Notes: generated from the letters alone by a model not told the origin. A DNA stretch of 64,000 nucleotides from Triglochin maritima (GCA_963682175.1 OY821777.1:18868001-18932000); one strand, 5' to 3'; counted from the first letter of the stretch, positions 10,700 to 23,167 are shown. A program made the numbers and translations.

Positions 10700-13689
10700 A
10701 GTATTGTAATTTAATTAACATAATTTAAATTAAATGAAGATTAACAAAAATTAAGATCACACAAGGTAAGATTAATAAAATTTAAAAATACCAAAAAATT
10801 ATTTTAAAAAAAAATATTAAAAATGATTAAAAAATATAAGATTTAAAAAAACAGATCTACAAAACATATTTATAAAAACAGATTTAAAATGATTTTTTTT
10901 AAAAATCAAAACGAAAAAATTAAAGGGTTCAATTGACTGGGGTGGGGCACGTGTACGTACACTGATATTTTGATGTCGATCTTGGATAAAACAAAAAAAA
11001 AAAACAAATATGGATAAGGTGAAATATGGATGACTAGAACATGGTGGTTTGTTTCAGAGTTGCCGCTATGCATGTGCCGGATAGGGTGATACGTAAGTTT
11101 TGAATGCGGCAACATATTCCAGAATCAATGGAAATCTGCAAGATGAAGGCTCAGAGAAAGCGTAGAGTAACCTGATTGCAAGAGTAGCAGTCATACATTC
11201 AAGCATGGTCACATCGGCGAGAATTTGTGCAAATCGAGACACCTTCATTGCCAAAAGACCCAGTTAGTTGTAGACGTATTTACTGAAAGAAATGTGTTCT
11301 AAAAGTTTTACTTTTATATGTCTTTTATTATGAAATCAATGTATTGAACATTTTGTTCTTTAATTAATGTATTCGTCTTTTGGAAAAGTTAAGGAAGGGA
11401 CTCTTGGTCCTTAACCGTAGAGCTCTAAAAGATAATGGTTTACAAAAATCAAAAGTAATTCACAATCATGGTGATTTACATGGAACATTAATCACCGAGA
11501 TGAGATTGTCATGTTGGTTAACAGAGATATTGTAGCTCTACAAATATTTAACAACATGAGTATATGAAATGGAAAATATTTCTTTCATATTTTGAATTGA
11601 CCTAACAAATGAAACATTATGGAATTGTGTTTGTATCATTAATGTTTCATTGTGTCTTTCAATCTTAAGATATGAAACCCATATCTTTTCACATAAGGAG
11701 TATGATTTGATTATTATCAAAAATTATCAATGAGTATGGTGATAAAGGTATTAGTTGGTTATACATGACTTGTGCCGGAAAAGGTGATATGTCAAAAGAT
11801 TATCATTGCCCTTCTTGACTTGAGTTATGATATTGTTGGACCCTTAATAAAGTGAAATTATAATGTACACAATGTAACTTGTGTATAGTTACATATTTGT
11901 AATTAGCTTGAGAGATCAAGAAATGAATATATAATACAAAGATGACACATTTCTACTTTGTATAATATTCTCAATATCATGAGGCAAGAGATAGACAAAA
12001 GTGATATTTTACATATCTCTAAGTGGATCGTGTTTAGTTCGAGTGAGCAAAACATCTTTCTTATTTGGGTATCTATAATGTGTAGCTAGATACCGCTTAT
12101 AGTTTATGATATAATGTGTTTTATATCATTGCGAACATAACTTAGATCCTCTTATAGGTCACACCACAAAACTGGAAAACAAGAAATATGATTTTATATT
12201 TTATATTTTATATAATGTATTAAGTTTCATGTGTTATGAAATAATATATATGTGGTAAAATAATAAAATCAATATGTCGTAAAACGATATGGTTAGAATA
12301 ATAAATAAATTCATATGAGATGTATATATATTACGGGGTATAATGTTTTGACATTATATACGATGATATATCACATGATATAATGTGATTTACAACATTA
12401 TAACATATGAATTTGCTAAAACCTCAAAGTCCAAATTTTGTTGGATATTAATCCAAAATTTGGTAGAGTAAAAAACAGTGAAAAATGGTCCAATCGTTTC
12501 ACCACATTTTTACATATATTAATATAAGAATTTTTACTGATTAATGGCTGGATTTAATCCACCTTGGTCAAAGGTAGTTATGAGAAGATGATGAGGAAAA
12601 ATAAACAAGAGATCATGTGCATAGTGGTTTGCACATGATGTGTGTAAGTGGTTTGCATATGATGTGGTTTAGTAGAGAGATTAATAAGGGATCATTTGTA
12701 AGTAGTTTGCACATGATGTGGGTTAGAGGAAATCCTACAATTAGGTCTCTCCTCACTTTCTTGTTACTACTAATGCAAAAAAATTCTTTCTCCCTAACCA
12801 CATCATTAATCCATCCAAAAATTCTCTTAATTATTCAAGTTTTTGGAGATTAAATTCTCAGGAGCTTTAGAGGGTTATTAGCTAGATTCTGACATTGATT
12901 TCGAGATTCATTGGCTAGTTCATTTCTCTCTAATCTTGTTTAGAATTTGATGAACACTTGGAGACGAATCGGCAGATGATTCAACGGGCAACGAAACTCC
13001 AGATTTTCATAAAGGTTTTAGAGAACATTTGGGTATGATTATCTTCTATTTATTTTAATATATGTAGATTACATTATATTAGAATAAATATAAAATAATG
13101 TACATGAAATCGTCGAAAATATGGAAATCGATCTTGTATGCATGTATAATTTTTGAAAAATATATACATACATAGGGGCACGAAATTCTACATTTACATG
13201 GAGTGGTACTGTTAGATTACCGTACGATAGCTGACGAGAAGAGTTGAAGATGCAGAACTATCGAATTATAAGCCTTCAGCTGCTAGAGATCGTTATCTGG
13301 TAAGAAATTTAGTTTTTATGCTTTTACTTAAGATTTTCATTTGTTTGTTTTAATCGTAATTGTCGTATTTTTCGGAAGCTTCACGACTTACATGGGTTAC
13401 ATCAAGATATTGACCAACTTGAAGGGATGCAATTTGCAAACAACCCCACACGATAACTTAGGTTTACCATTGTCGGCCTTCGAAGGTCCCACGACGAGGT
13501 GGGCGGACCAAAATTCCAATTAAAGTATTCTCTCCACCTTAGTTGTAATTAAATTGTGGTTGTAATGAAATTGTGGTTTAGTGCATTCTGATTATGGTTT
13601 AATTGTGTGTTATAAACAATTTCATGTTAAACATGTACTAATTTCATGTTAAATGTGTTGTATGCTTCTTGTTGTATGAGATTGGAATC
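10700..13689. other. AT-rich intergenic DNA, no supportable gene
   Basis: I see no ORF with recognisable homology. The stretch is AT-rich, with a short triplicated TTTGCACATGATGTG-like motif at 12630-12720. It probably holds the right end of the 7741 Harbinger element and old non-coding TE DNA, but I found no convincing terminal repeats. Confidence 0.5.
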
Positions 13690-13822
13690 ATTTTTCCCAC
13701 AAGCGTAGAAAACTTGGAATTAAAATCCAAGAGAATGAGAGGAAAAACAAATTCCGATGGATATGTCTTCTGCTAAAACGACACGTGTAGTGCAATTTTT
13801 ACTTGAGTAAAATTGGCACTGG
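13690..13822. mobile_element. CACTA-like foldback remnant, left arm
   Basis: ATGTCTTCTGCTAAAACGAC begins at about 13764 and matches the reverse complement of 17640-17740 (GTATGTCTTCTACTAAAACG on the minus strand). Inverted AAAACGACA/TGTCGTTTT motifs are typical of CACTA subterminal regions. No CACTA terminus was found, so the class is tentative. Confidence 0.45.
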
Positions 13823-14410
13823 TGTAACGCTCTTAATCCGCACTCGGGACACACCAGTCAATACAAATTAAAACCAAGCGAAAAAAGGACATTAACTAAA
13901 ATAGTCAGGTCGAGACATCAATGAAAATATAACAAGGTGACAATGTCAGAGTACAATGCGGGAGGGAAATACAAGAACTCTGAACTCCTACTACATGACT
14001 ACTAACACGAGTAGGAAAATACATGACAATCAAGCTCAACAGATCTAGTCCATGCGTCCCAAGCCCAAGTCACCTTTAGCCTCCTACCACATCCCACCTG
14101 CACACGTGCAAGTCACGCCTGAGTCTCAAAGCAACACTCTGTACATCACCCCAACCTGACACCATACAAGGTCTAGCAGTCCATGATGGCTCACACTGGT
14201 CTCGTGTCCCAAGCCGACCACACGTCTAGCGAAGTCGACAGTGCACCTCGAGCCCACCACGCATCCAATCCACGAGGCAACACTCAACCCACTCTCATGA
14301 CAGAACTGTCACACGTCCTAAAGCGACCACGCGCCCAGCCAGGCCGAGCATGCACCCTCGACGTGACCGCGCATTCAGCCCACAAGGTAACACCCTACTC
14401 CAACCACACT

Positions 14411-14800
14411 CCCGAGCCTGTGAACAACGCTCTCTAACAGTGACCCGTCACAACGCTGGTGAGCTGACATGTTCTGCATCCGGTTTCGGAAGCCGACCAC
14501 ACGCCCGAGCCCGTGAGCAACGCTCCCTAACGGTCACTCGTCACAAGGTGGGTGGACCTTCTGAACCGCAACAACACATGGGAAAACACGGCTCCGAGAA
14601 TCCAACCACAATGCCCGAGCCCACGAGCCCAGCTCCAACGGTCACTCGTAACAACGCTGAGAAACCCTCCAGACCACCCCCAACAAGGGAAACACCCTAA
14701 CTTCTAGTCATACGTGTCTCACACGCCAACCCCACTACTCGACCACATACCCGAGTCCGTGAGCAACGCTCCAACGACCACTCGCAACAACGTGGTAAAC
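14411..14800 (+). repeat. degenerate minisatellite inside the Ty3-type LTR
   Basis: Four copies of a CCCGAGCCNGTGAGCAACGCTC...CACTCGTCACAA unit start near 14411, 14504, 14614 and 14750. ORFs across it are repeat translations. Confidence 0.75.
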
Positions 14801-15654
14801 GATCGGTTTCACGAACCTCTCACACAAACGTTAGGCAAGAGTAGATGCAACTTACCCCAAACTTACAGATCACACTACCCCAACAAAACATAACATAAGC
14901 CCTGCTAAAGCATCCACAATTTATAGAGTAATAAACATAAATCCAGGGGAAAAACCGTAAATTACCAGTTAATGAAATTACCACAATATCAGAAAAATAC
15001 ATAGCAAAAGAGTAATTTTCCCCTAAATAATTAATTCATTTCATCCAATTCAGCAAAGTCCAGGATTATTCATGCAATTGCTGCAATTATTAATCATCTA
15101 ATTCAATTACAATAAAATCCAAGGTTTTAAGGCAATTAAACAAGTTATTCATTATTTAATTAAATACCCAACAATCCATGAAAAACATGCAATTAACCCA
15201 AAATCAAATCTAAATATCATCTGACAACAAACACATATGTATCATTGATTAATCCATAATATTAACAACATACCAAAGGAGCATAATAACAAACACCTAA
15301 GGTGCATCAAAATATCAAACTCGAATGTCTATCTCATACTCTAATAACCCAACATGTATTATCTCTAAGCATGGCATAATGTACAAACCCAAGATATGCA
15401 TGGAACATATGGTCAACCCAAACGATTAACAAGCAACCACGACAAAACTCATTGGTCCATAACCACGATGGCATCAACATGTAGATCAAGCATATATAAT
15501 GTAGTTTGAATATTAAATCAACAACACAAAGCAATTAACATGCATTGGAAGGAAGCAATTGATATTCCAACATTCATGCTCTAAGGGACATAACATCCAA
15601 CACGTGGTGGGCACCGATCAAATCAACCTTCTCAGCCCAACCAACGCCGGACTA

Positions 15655-15735
15655 CCCCAACTCAGCCACCGCCGGGCCACCTCAACTCAGCCATTGTCGG
15701 GCCACCTCAGCCCAGCCACCGTCTGGCCACCTCAG
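15655..15735 (+). repeat. short GC-rich tandem repeat
   Basis: Three imperfect copies of a roughly 27-bp CAGCCACCGCCGGGCCACCT-type unit. Confidence 0.75.
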
Positions 15736-15945
15736 CCCCAACAAACCATCCAAACTCCATCCGAAATAAGCAATGTCCGAAAACCCCCAAACCACTCATC
15801 GGATTCAAATCTACCAGAGTAGGTGGCGTACCTTGACTCAATCGAGTCGAGAAGAACTCGCCAGAGAAGGGGACGCCTTCCCCTCTACGCGCAAGCGAGG
15901 ACGCCGACCTTGCCGGAGCTCCTCGTCGTCGTCGCCTTCGGAGTG

Positions 15946-17484
15946 TGATTGATTCGTTTTATATTAACCGCAAGTGCACGAGCGCATTGAAGCGGTGGCA
16001 AATACGGGTTGATCCACAGGGAGGTGTGTCGACTTTTGGTTTGTGCGAAGGCGAGTGGGAAAGAAATGAGAGAAAGATTGATTACACTAACTACACTAGA
16101 ATGCAAAAAGGAAAGGAAAGATAAGCAATAAAACTAAACCCCAAAGGGGGTAGAGAAATAATGTGAATATAAAGATGTGTGTGTGTATTCAATTAAGATC
16201 CTCACAACATGTAGTGCATGAAATCATAAAGCTACATCCAACTTTCCCTCCACATGAATTAAGATAAGACTACATCACTAAAACATACAAGACAATAATT
16301 GGAATGAAGCTAAATGAACTCATGTATAAAGACTAGACCCTACTATGCCTCCACATGAATTAAGATAACCCAATATCATTAAAACATACAAGACATTAAC
16401 TAAGGTAAAGGCAACAAGAGTACATACACTACAAATTGTGTTTCCAATATTAATTTCATCCATATCCTAACCTTATCATTTCCCATAAAATAGGTCCACT
16501 AATCAAAGCATAAGCTAAGCTTCATTCAAGAGCATTAGCATGTCAAAGATAAGAGTGAAAACCCATTACATAGTTATGGAAATCATATAAAGCTCAAGGG
16601 ATTAAGATAACACACACTTAATACACTACATGATCATATCACATATTTCTCCACCCCCCAAATGGGGATGGAACTACTCACACATATTTAAACTAACTAC
16701 TCTAATAAAATGAAGCATTAAACTGAAATGAAACTACACTAATCAAGCAAGAAATATTAAAGAAGCATGAACAAAACAAACAAGCAAGCATGCATATGAA
16801 AGGAAATGAAACTAAGAGAGAAACAACACAATCAAAGCAAAAACATCTATTATTAACTCACTCAATACAAGCATCCCTTCCTCCACCAGAGTTTTGCTTC
16901 AAGGCTTCACTCTTAGTAGGGAACATGGCCACCAAAGAGGGAGATATGTACAATGGAAGGTGAAGAGTTCTATTTATAAGCATGGAAAAAGCTAATCCGG
17001 GGCAATCCCCCGATGTGGGACTAAACAAATACCAAAAATAGACTAAGAATACACTAATACACGTGCCCGCCAAAGATGAGCGGATCCAGAGCCAAACAGA
17101 CCGCCAATTGGCGGTCTATTAGTTCTGGATCGGGCTCATTTTTGTTGTGGGCTTGTGTTGATGTATTTGTTGGTCTTGGATGCATCTACTTTGTTTATTG
17201 GAGCTCCGACCCGAATCGAATTGTCAAAATACTCCCCATGATGGTGTGGAGTTTTCTGTTTTTCTCTTAGGTCCTTCGGTCTTACGTTCAGGTCCTTCTC
17301 CCTTGCATCTCAGTCCCCAGGTCTCACAATTATGTCATTTTTCCTGCTTTTGGGTCCTTTCATGGCTCTTCTCTTCAAACCTCTTTATTTCTGAAATTCA
17401 AACATAAAAATCATCACGTAGCATTGCTTAGGCGTAAGATAATGGATATAAGATACCAATATAAGCATGAAATGATGTCAATCA
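15946..17484 (-). mobile_element. Athila-like solo LTR B, TSD GAGTG
   Basis: A 1539-bp LTR has termini TGATTGA...TCAATCA and an exact 5-bp target duplication GAGTG (15941-15945 and 17485-17489). It is inserted in the Ty3-type LTR. It is an inverted relative of LTR A at 26102-27483, sharing the palindrome AGACCGCCAATTGGCGGTCT (17098-17117), the USE/TATA promoter, and the near-terminal CGCAAGTGCACGAGCG block. No internal domain is present, so it is a solo LTR. Confidence 0.93.
16971..17021 (-). promoter_or_regulatory. snRNA-type USE plus TATA in LTR B, 32-nt spacing
   Basis: The minus strand has GTCCCACATCG at 17021-17011 and TATAAATA starting at 16978, with exactly 32 nt between. USE (RTCCCACATCG) is the upstream element of plant U-snRNA promoters. 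LTR A has the same module. Confidence 0.7.
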
Positions 17485-17629
17485 GAGTGCTCACCAGAGC
17501 TTGGAGGTGGTTGGACGGATAGGAAAATGGGTGGGTTTGGGGTTGGATTGGATGAAGAAGAAGGTGGGGGAAGAGTGAGTAAAAGAGAGATGAGGGTGAT
17601 AGTTGGGGATTTGGAAGAGGGGTTTAACA

Positions 17630-18265
17630 GGTGTTACCATTTTTATTAAAGGAAAATAGCAACACTAGTGTCGTTTTACTTCAACTAAAAACGGCACTGG
17701 TAGTGTCGTTTTAGTAGAAGACATACTTTCATCCAGTGCACTTGGCTCATTTTTGTTTGCAACTCTACTAAGAGGTTTGGTTTCATGTTTTCAACTCAAC
17801 TCAAACCCTTCTTCCTAGAAACCACAAACTCGACAAACTATTTCACAAAGATCATCATATCGCATTTCAGTATTAACATTCATCATCTATCTATAACCAC
17901 CTTCATATTCTGGAATGCCATCTACAAGTGTAATAATTCCATCGAAAAAAACTATAACCAATCCGGTACCGGAGCTCATTACTTCGGGTGTACAAAATCT
18001 ATTTCGAAATATAAAAAAAACAAAAGGAAAACCAACCTGAATGGTGCTTGTCGCCAGAGAGAGGGTGGTGAGTAATTTTTGTGTGGGAGGAGGAAGATGG
18101 TGGTTGGCCAGCCCCATTATGCCCTAAACAAAAAACGACATCTCGGATGTCATTTTTACCTTGAAACTGGCATTGGTGATGTCGTTTTCATTATGGTGTA
18201 AAAACAATATTTGTTGTGTCATTTTTAGTTGATGAAAACGACATCACAAGTGTCATTTTTAAGAA
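17630..18265. mobile_element. CACTA-like foldback remnant, right side
   Basis: 17650-17740 carries CACTAGTGTCGTTTTAC and AGTGTCGTTTTAGTAGAAGA, the inverse of the arm at 13764-13822. 18125-18260 carries further AAAACGACATC/GATGTCGTTTT inverted motifs. 17740-18120 between them shows no gene. Confidence 0.45.
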
Positions 18266-18529
18266 GTATAGTTTGCCAAATATGTTTTCCAGATGCATAT
18301 TCTGACAATTTTCTTTTATTTCGTGATTATTTCAAAAAATTGTCTTTTAGGATACATCTCATTGATTTTGAAGGATACGTGACACCTTGCAGTGCATCTT
18401 TGTTCTTCTAGAAAATCAATTTTTATTACTTAATATACCATATCGCATGGGATATTATTAGAATTTAAAATTAAAGATGTTACAAAAATAAACATATGTT
18501 GGATTGACATCAATTTCAACTGCTATGAT

Positions 18530-18691
18530 TAGGATTGAGCATCGGTCTGGAACCAGACCGGACCGAGACTCAAATTTTTAGTATCTACCGGACCGAAGAT
18601 CGGACCAAATAAATTCGGATCGGTTCGGTGCAGACCGGTCGGGATAGGTCGATCCAAAAATTCGGTCTGACCCGAATTCTGCTCATCCCTG
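18530..18691. mobile_element. GGTCCGG-rich hAT-type MITE, decayed
   Basis: Ends TAGGATTGAGCAT and TCATCCCTG match the TAGGG(C/G)TGAGCA terminal repeats of the better copies at 37377, 45403 and 55249. The interior is rich in ACCGGACCG. The flanking 8-mers GCTATGAT and GACATGAT agree at 6 of 8 positions. Confidence 0.65.
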
Positions 18692-19363
18692 GACATGATG
18701 TACAAAAAGTGCAAATTATATAGGTAAAACTTCGAAATTTGTGTTCTTTGTGTGCGTGGAACGAACATTATACACAATTAATTCCAATCTATGATTTTCC
18801 CACAAAGAAAATGACAAGTGAGTAAGTAACCTACCCATATTCCCACCCATCCGACGTGGCATTCCAAGTAGAAAAGAGGTAAGGTATGTGACTTTGATGG
18901 GTAACAATTAGGTGTCATAAGAGCACCCTTAACGGGTGCTTTACGCCCGGGCGCCCGGGCGGGGGCCACGTGCCCCCCCCCCCCACCCAATTCGTCCGTT
19001 TTATTTATTTTTTGTTTTTTTTTGGTTTTTTTTAAAGATAAAAATTATTTATATATAATTAGGATAATGTATTAATTAGGTAAATTGAATTTAACTAATT
19101 AGGTATTGAAAAATAATTGTAAAAATATTTTATGATTAATTTATTTTTTTTGACTTATTTAGATTAAAATAAAATTAAAAAAATCATAAACAAATTAAGA
19201 AATATTAGTACAATACTCATACACTTCGAAAACAAAATACAATACAAATACAAAATACAAAATACAACTGAAATAAGGAAAGGAAAGACAATCATCCTAC
19301 GGATACGGAATTTAAAATACCAAAATACTGATAAAGTACCACCGATATTGAAAACATAAGCAC

Positions 19364-20556
19364 CTACAGATATCCTTGTGCTTTAGCCCACTCCTTGAGT
19401 TCAGCAAGTGTTTCTTTATCGAACTCGTCCTTGTTTTCCTTCTTCATTAGAGCGAAGAGGACATCAAGTTTCTTGCTGTTCAGTTCCCTTTGGAAATTCG
19501 CCTCAGCTTCGATGCGTTTCCTCTCCATCCGTTCTTCGTAACACAAATACTTTTCCTCTTTCACTTTTGCGCTATATTCAATTTGTTTCCCCAGTTCTAA
19601 CATATCAGGATCAAGTTGTGCCTGAAATTGTTGTTTCCCCTTCTTTTTTTGGCTTTTTAAACACCTTCAGGACGAGGACATGTTTCGAACACCATTTCAT
19701 CTGCTGACGGTGTTGCGTTACTCCCATCGTCGTCGGTGCTTTTTCTTTTCCCGCTGGTAAAACTCTCCGGATTTTCTGCAGCGACGTCTCCGGTGGGAAG
19801 TCCAAGCGCAACAGACTCCCATTTAGGGTACCTGCGTAACAAAAGCCAAACATGCATGAACTGAAATTTGGCGTTGTGTGTTCGTTCGTAGATGATGTGC
19901 GCTTCATGGATGACATCGTCCTCGTTGTAACCGCTTCTCTTCCTCCGCATCGCCTGGTCGAAGCAACTGACCCATTGGTTCACAGATGGCAATGTACGCC
20001 TCCATCGCCCCTTCAAAGATTCATCGTTACGCTCTACTACACCTGGCTCGCCTGAGTCATTGTAGATGCGCTCCACACGTTTCCAGAAGGACTTCATTTT
20101 TTGGTTTGTCCCAACCACAACATCGCCACTGACAGTCATGTAAGCCGAGACGAGTCGTTGATCCTCTTGTGCGGACCACAATTTTTGTGACCTCGTCGTC
20201 GCGGTTTTGCGTGTTCCCTCGGTCGCGGTTTCGTCATTCACATCAGCTATATAGCGGCTTGCATTTCCACTACTTTCGTCACTTAGGAGGCGAGTATACA
20301 TACCCATTGGGAATTGGGTTTGCCCTTCTTCCTGAGTTGGCGGTTGGTATTGATTGTGTGGGTAGAACCCTGGGTGTGGTAAAAATTGGCTTTGGTGGGA
20401 CGGGTGGAATCCTGGTTGTGTGGTAAATTGGCTTTGGTATAACAGGTGGAATCCTGGTTGTGGAACATTTTGGTAAGGGAAAAAGTGTTGGCTTGGGGGT
20501 GGACGACGTGGAGATCGTCGGTAATCTGGTGAACCATTGCCTTCTGAAGATGACAT
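19364..20556 (-). pseudogene. PIF/Harbinger ORF1, near-intact with one frameshift
   Basis: The start is the ATG at 20556-20554. Residues 1-95 are Pro/Gln/Tyr-rich with repeated QPGFHP-type units. A Myb/SANT-like region follows at about 115-210 (QKLWSAQEDQRLVSAYM, SLKGRWRR, KRSGYNEDDVIHEAHIIYE), then FMHVWLLLRRYPKWESVALG and a Ser/Asp-rich linker to RPEGV. The frame breaks at about 19657-19605; a different frame resumes 19603-19364 with a charged, probably coiled C-terminus ending LAELKEWAKAQGYL. It is expected to bind element DNA and assist transposase. One indel makes it a recent pseudogene, or less likely a two-exon gene. Confidence 0.85.
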
Positions 20557-20644
20557 TGTGAGTAGAGAGTAGAGGTGAGTAGAGAATTATTGTGGAAGAA
20601 GTAAGATTGGAATAGAGGTGAGTAGAGAATATATATTGAAGTAG

Positions 20645-20930
20645 TCACGCGTGTACTGTAGGTCCTCGATCCAATCGTCTCGTCTTTTGTGAGTCACGCG
20701 CATACTGTAGCTCCTCGATGCCATAGAAGTCCAAGCCTCGATCCAATCGTCTCGTCTTTTGTTAGTCACGCGCATACTGTAGCTCCTCGATGCCATAGAA
20801 GTCCAAGCCTCGATCCAATCGTCTCGTCTTTTGTTAGTCACGCGCATACTGTAGCTCCTCGATGCCATAGAAGTACAAGCCTCGATCCACTCGTCTCGTC
20901 TTTTGTGAGTCACGCGCATACTGTAGGTCC
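20645..20930. repeat. 72-bp tandem repeat in the ORF1 leader
   Basis: About four copies of a unit with CGATCCAATCGTCTCGTCTT and AGTCACGCGCATACTGTAG, period 72 bp. The period is divisible by three, so ORFs stay open on both strands through it; these are repeat artefacts. Confidence 0.88.
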
Positions 20931-21315
20931 TAAATTTGAAATTTGAAATTTATTAATTTGTGGTTTTCTAAATTTTAATAATATTTTCGTATTTATTAAT
21001 TAAATGTTATTTAAAAACGAATGAATTGTTGATATTAAATTATTACGATAATGATTATTAATATATTTTGTTGATTGTTGAAAGAGTTTTGGAGAGAAGA
21101 ATAAAAATAATGACGTGACAACAAATACTGTAGCGTGACTGGGTGGATTGGGTAATGGTTAAGGATTTTGTAGGGGGGTTGGTTTGTGCTGACGTGGCAG
21201 AGAGAGAAAGCAGGGCGCCCGGGAACTACCCGGGCGCTGTTAAGGATGCTCTAATGGGTAGCAATTACGTGGCATAATGAAAATGGAAAAAACACAAGAG
21301 CATTCCTTTCACTCC

Positions 21316-22720
21316 AGATACTGAACTTGGAAACTACACCTCGCTTCTTGGGTCTCAAACTGTAAAAATCCCCTTTGACTGCGTAGGACTACCCCTCTCT
21401 CACTCCACTGGAAAACTTACCTCTTGGAAACCAATCCTGGAGAAGATGGAAGTCAAAATAGAATGTTGGACTTTGAAACATCTCTCTATTGGAGGGCGTG
21501 TGATGCTTATCAAGGCAAATTGGTTTTATATCAAATTGGTTTTCGACCTCTACCGGTGGGGGTTGAAAAAAAAACAAATTCCAAAAAAACTTCCTTTGGA
21601 ATAACTCACTGATAAACTCCAATGTCAAATTTTAGTGAGTTGGAAAAAGTGTGTCGTCCACAAAAATGTGGAGGTTTTGGAATACTGAATATATGTAATC
21701 ACGGCTAAGCCTAAGAATAAAAAAAAATTGGGAATACATCCCAGGCAAAAACAATATTTCAATAACATTCTACATAACAAATACGCATCCCACTTACGTG
21801 ATCCCAATCTTCTACCAACATCAAAAAGTAAAATGTCACCCTTTTTCAAGGAATTATTAGATTGGGCCCCAACCTTATGCAAACATAGCAAAGTATAAAT
21901 CGGAAATGGTAAAAACACTTTTTTTTGGTTTGATGAATGGTCCACAAACTCGGCCTTACGTAATCTATGGATCGACATTTTCACCCTAGCAAACAAAAAT
22001 TCGCAACAGTTGCTTCCTTCTTTGGAACAAACCTTTTCCAAATAGAATGGTTTTACAAAACCTTCAATGCAACACTTGATGAAGAACAAGTTCTTCGGCT
22101 GTATCAAGACTTAATTCCTATCCTTTTCACCTTCACACGAACAAGACTCTAGGACCTGGACACTCTCCAAATCAGGACAATTCACATGCAATAGTTTTTA
22201 CAAACAAATCACAGACTTAGGAGAGGAGTTCACAATGATAAAAACAGATTTGGAAGGCTATTTGTCCTTCTAAAGTGAAAATCTTTAATTGGTTACTTCA
22301 TCAAAGCCGTCTACTAACACGAGACAATCTCAATAGCAAAGGAATGCGAACTAACCCCTTATGTCCCCTGTGTAATTCAACAACTGAAACGTAGAACATA
22401 TCTTCTTCCAGTGTGACTTTGCAAACACCTTTTGGAATAAGGCATCATCGCTGAACTTAAATCTTTGCAGGGGTAATAACACACAATTCCATTGTGAAAT
22501 TCAAAAACAACTTGATTTAGGAATTGAGGAATGGAATTGTTTAATTAATGCTTTCTTTTGGTGTGTTTGGCTCGAAAGAAATAATAGAAATTTTCAGGCA
22601 ACTTCCAAGAACTTTAATCATGTAGTAAATAAATATTTTGATCTCACTTTGTTTTGGTTAGGAACTCTAAAACGTTCAGGTCAGCACTTGGAACAATCCG
22701 AGGGCATCAAAAGAGCCTGA
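21316..22720 (+). pseudogene. L1 reverse-transcriptase C-terminus and zf-RVT region
   Basis: Across frames: VGLPLSHS near 21389, SWKPILEKME near 21425, LSIGGRVMLIKANW near 21485, the FFWFDEWS segment near 21925, the SGQFTCNSFY zf-RVT block near 22170, HIFFQCDFANTFWNKASS near 22395, and LINAFFWCVWLERNNRNF near 22540, ending in a stop at about 22719. These are plant L1 ORF2 C-terminal landmarks. The catalytic RT core lies upstream of the truncation, so the copy is dead on arrival; many stops have since accumulated. Confidence 0.8.
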
Positions 22721-23148
22721 ACCTTGTTCTTTAAAGACTCTGCAACCCAAGTTGCACCAATGCTTATCGACAACACCACAACACAAATCAAAACAGCACT
22801 GTCGAACCCATTGGTGACAACACGAGCACCAATGACAACCACCCCTAACTTCACAAACTTTGAAGGAACGACTGATCACGTGACACAGGCGGGGGTAAGA
22901 CCAGCTGAGGTTAATGAAAATGAGTTGGGCATTAACGACCCGACTGATATCCAGTAGATTAGAACAATGGTTTTAGCTTTGGTGTTTAGCAACTATATGT
23001 GCATGCTGTGTCTTTTGTTGTAATGGGAGAATTTTACCAAATGTTCTGATTTTATGTTGTAGCTTTTGGTCCAAGTCTGACTGTGGTTCATAGTCAGACT
23101 GAAACTTTATTAATTAATGAATCAAAACTATTTCAAAAAAAAAAAAAA
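21316..23148 (+). mobile_element. 5'-truncated L1 LINE with poly(A) and 19-bp TSD
   Basis: Flanks AGAGCATTCCTTTCACTCC (21297-21315) and AGAGTATTCCTTTCTCTCC (23149-23167) match at 17 of 19 positions. The 3' end is a poly(A) run just before the second flank. The interior encodes the distal part of an L1 RT protein. It sits about 45 bp from the end of the Harbinger element. Confidence 0.9.
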
Positions 23149-23167
23149 AGAGTATTCCTTTCTCTCC

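Larger units (their letters stand above)
13823..17629 (-). mobile_element. Ty3-type solo LTR (TGTAACGC...TTTAACA), interrupted
   Basis: The plus-strand left edge TGTAACGC and right edge TTTAACA give minus-strand ends TGTTAAAC...GCGTTACA, the style of plant Tekay/Del-like LTRs and of the LTR at 34333-36497. No coding domain lies inside. Without the nested LTR at 15946-17484 it is about 2.3 kb. It holds degenerate 90-140 bp repeats (CCCGAGCCCGTGAGCAACGC type, starts near 14411, 14504, 14614, 14750) and short GGCCACCTCAGCC-type repeats at 15655-15735. No clean target duplication was seen. Confidence 0.55.
18921..21251 (-). mobile_element. PIF/Harbinger element with ORF1 only, TSD TAA
   Basis: Terminal repeats are GAGCACCCTTAAC at 18921 and GTTAAGGATGCTC ending at 21251, followed inward by GCCCGGG-rich subterminal palindromes. 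Both sides are flanked by TAA (18918-18920, 21252-21254), the PIF target duplication. The 2331-bp element holds an ORF1 gene but no transposase, so it would need one supplied in trans. Confidence 0.9.

Noticed and set aside
13341..13523. 60-aa ORF
   Set aside because: No homology recognised and no supporting context.
14183..14700. Two long plus-strand ORFs
   Set aside because: GC-rich degenerate repeats within an LTR; no recognised domain.
20689..20946. Long open frames on both strands with repeated amino-acid units
   Set aside because: They translate the 72-bp tandem repeat, whose period is divisible by three; no start context or homology.
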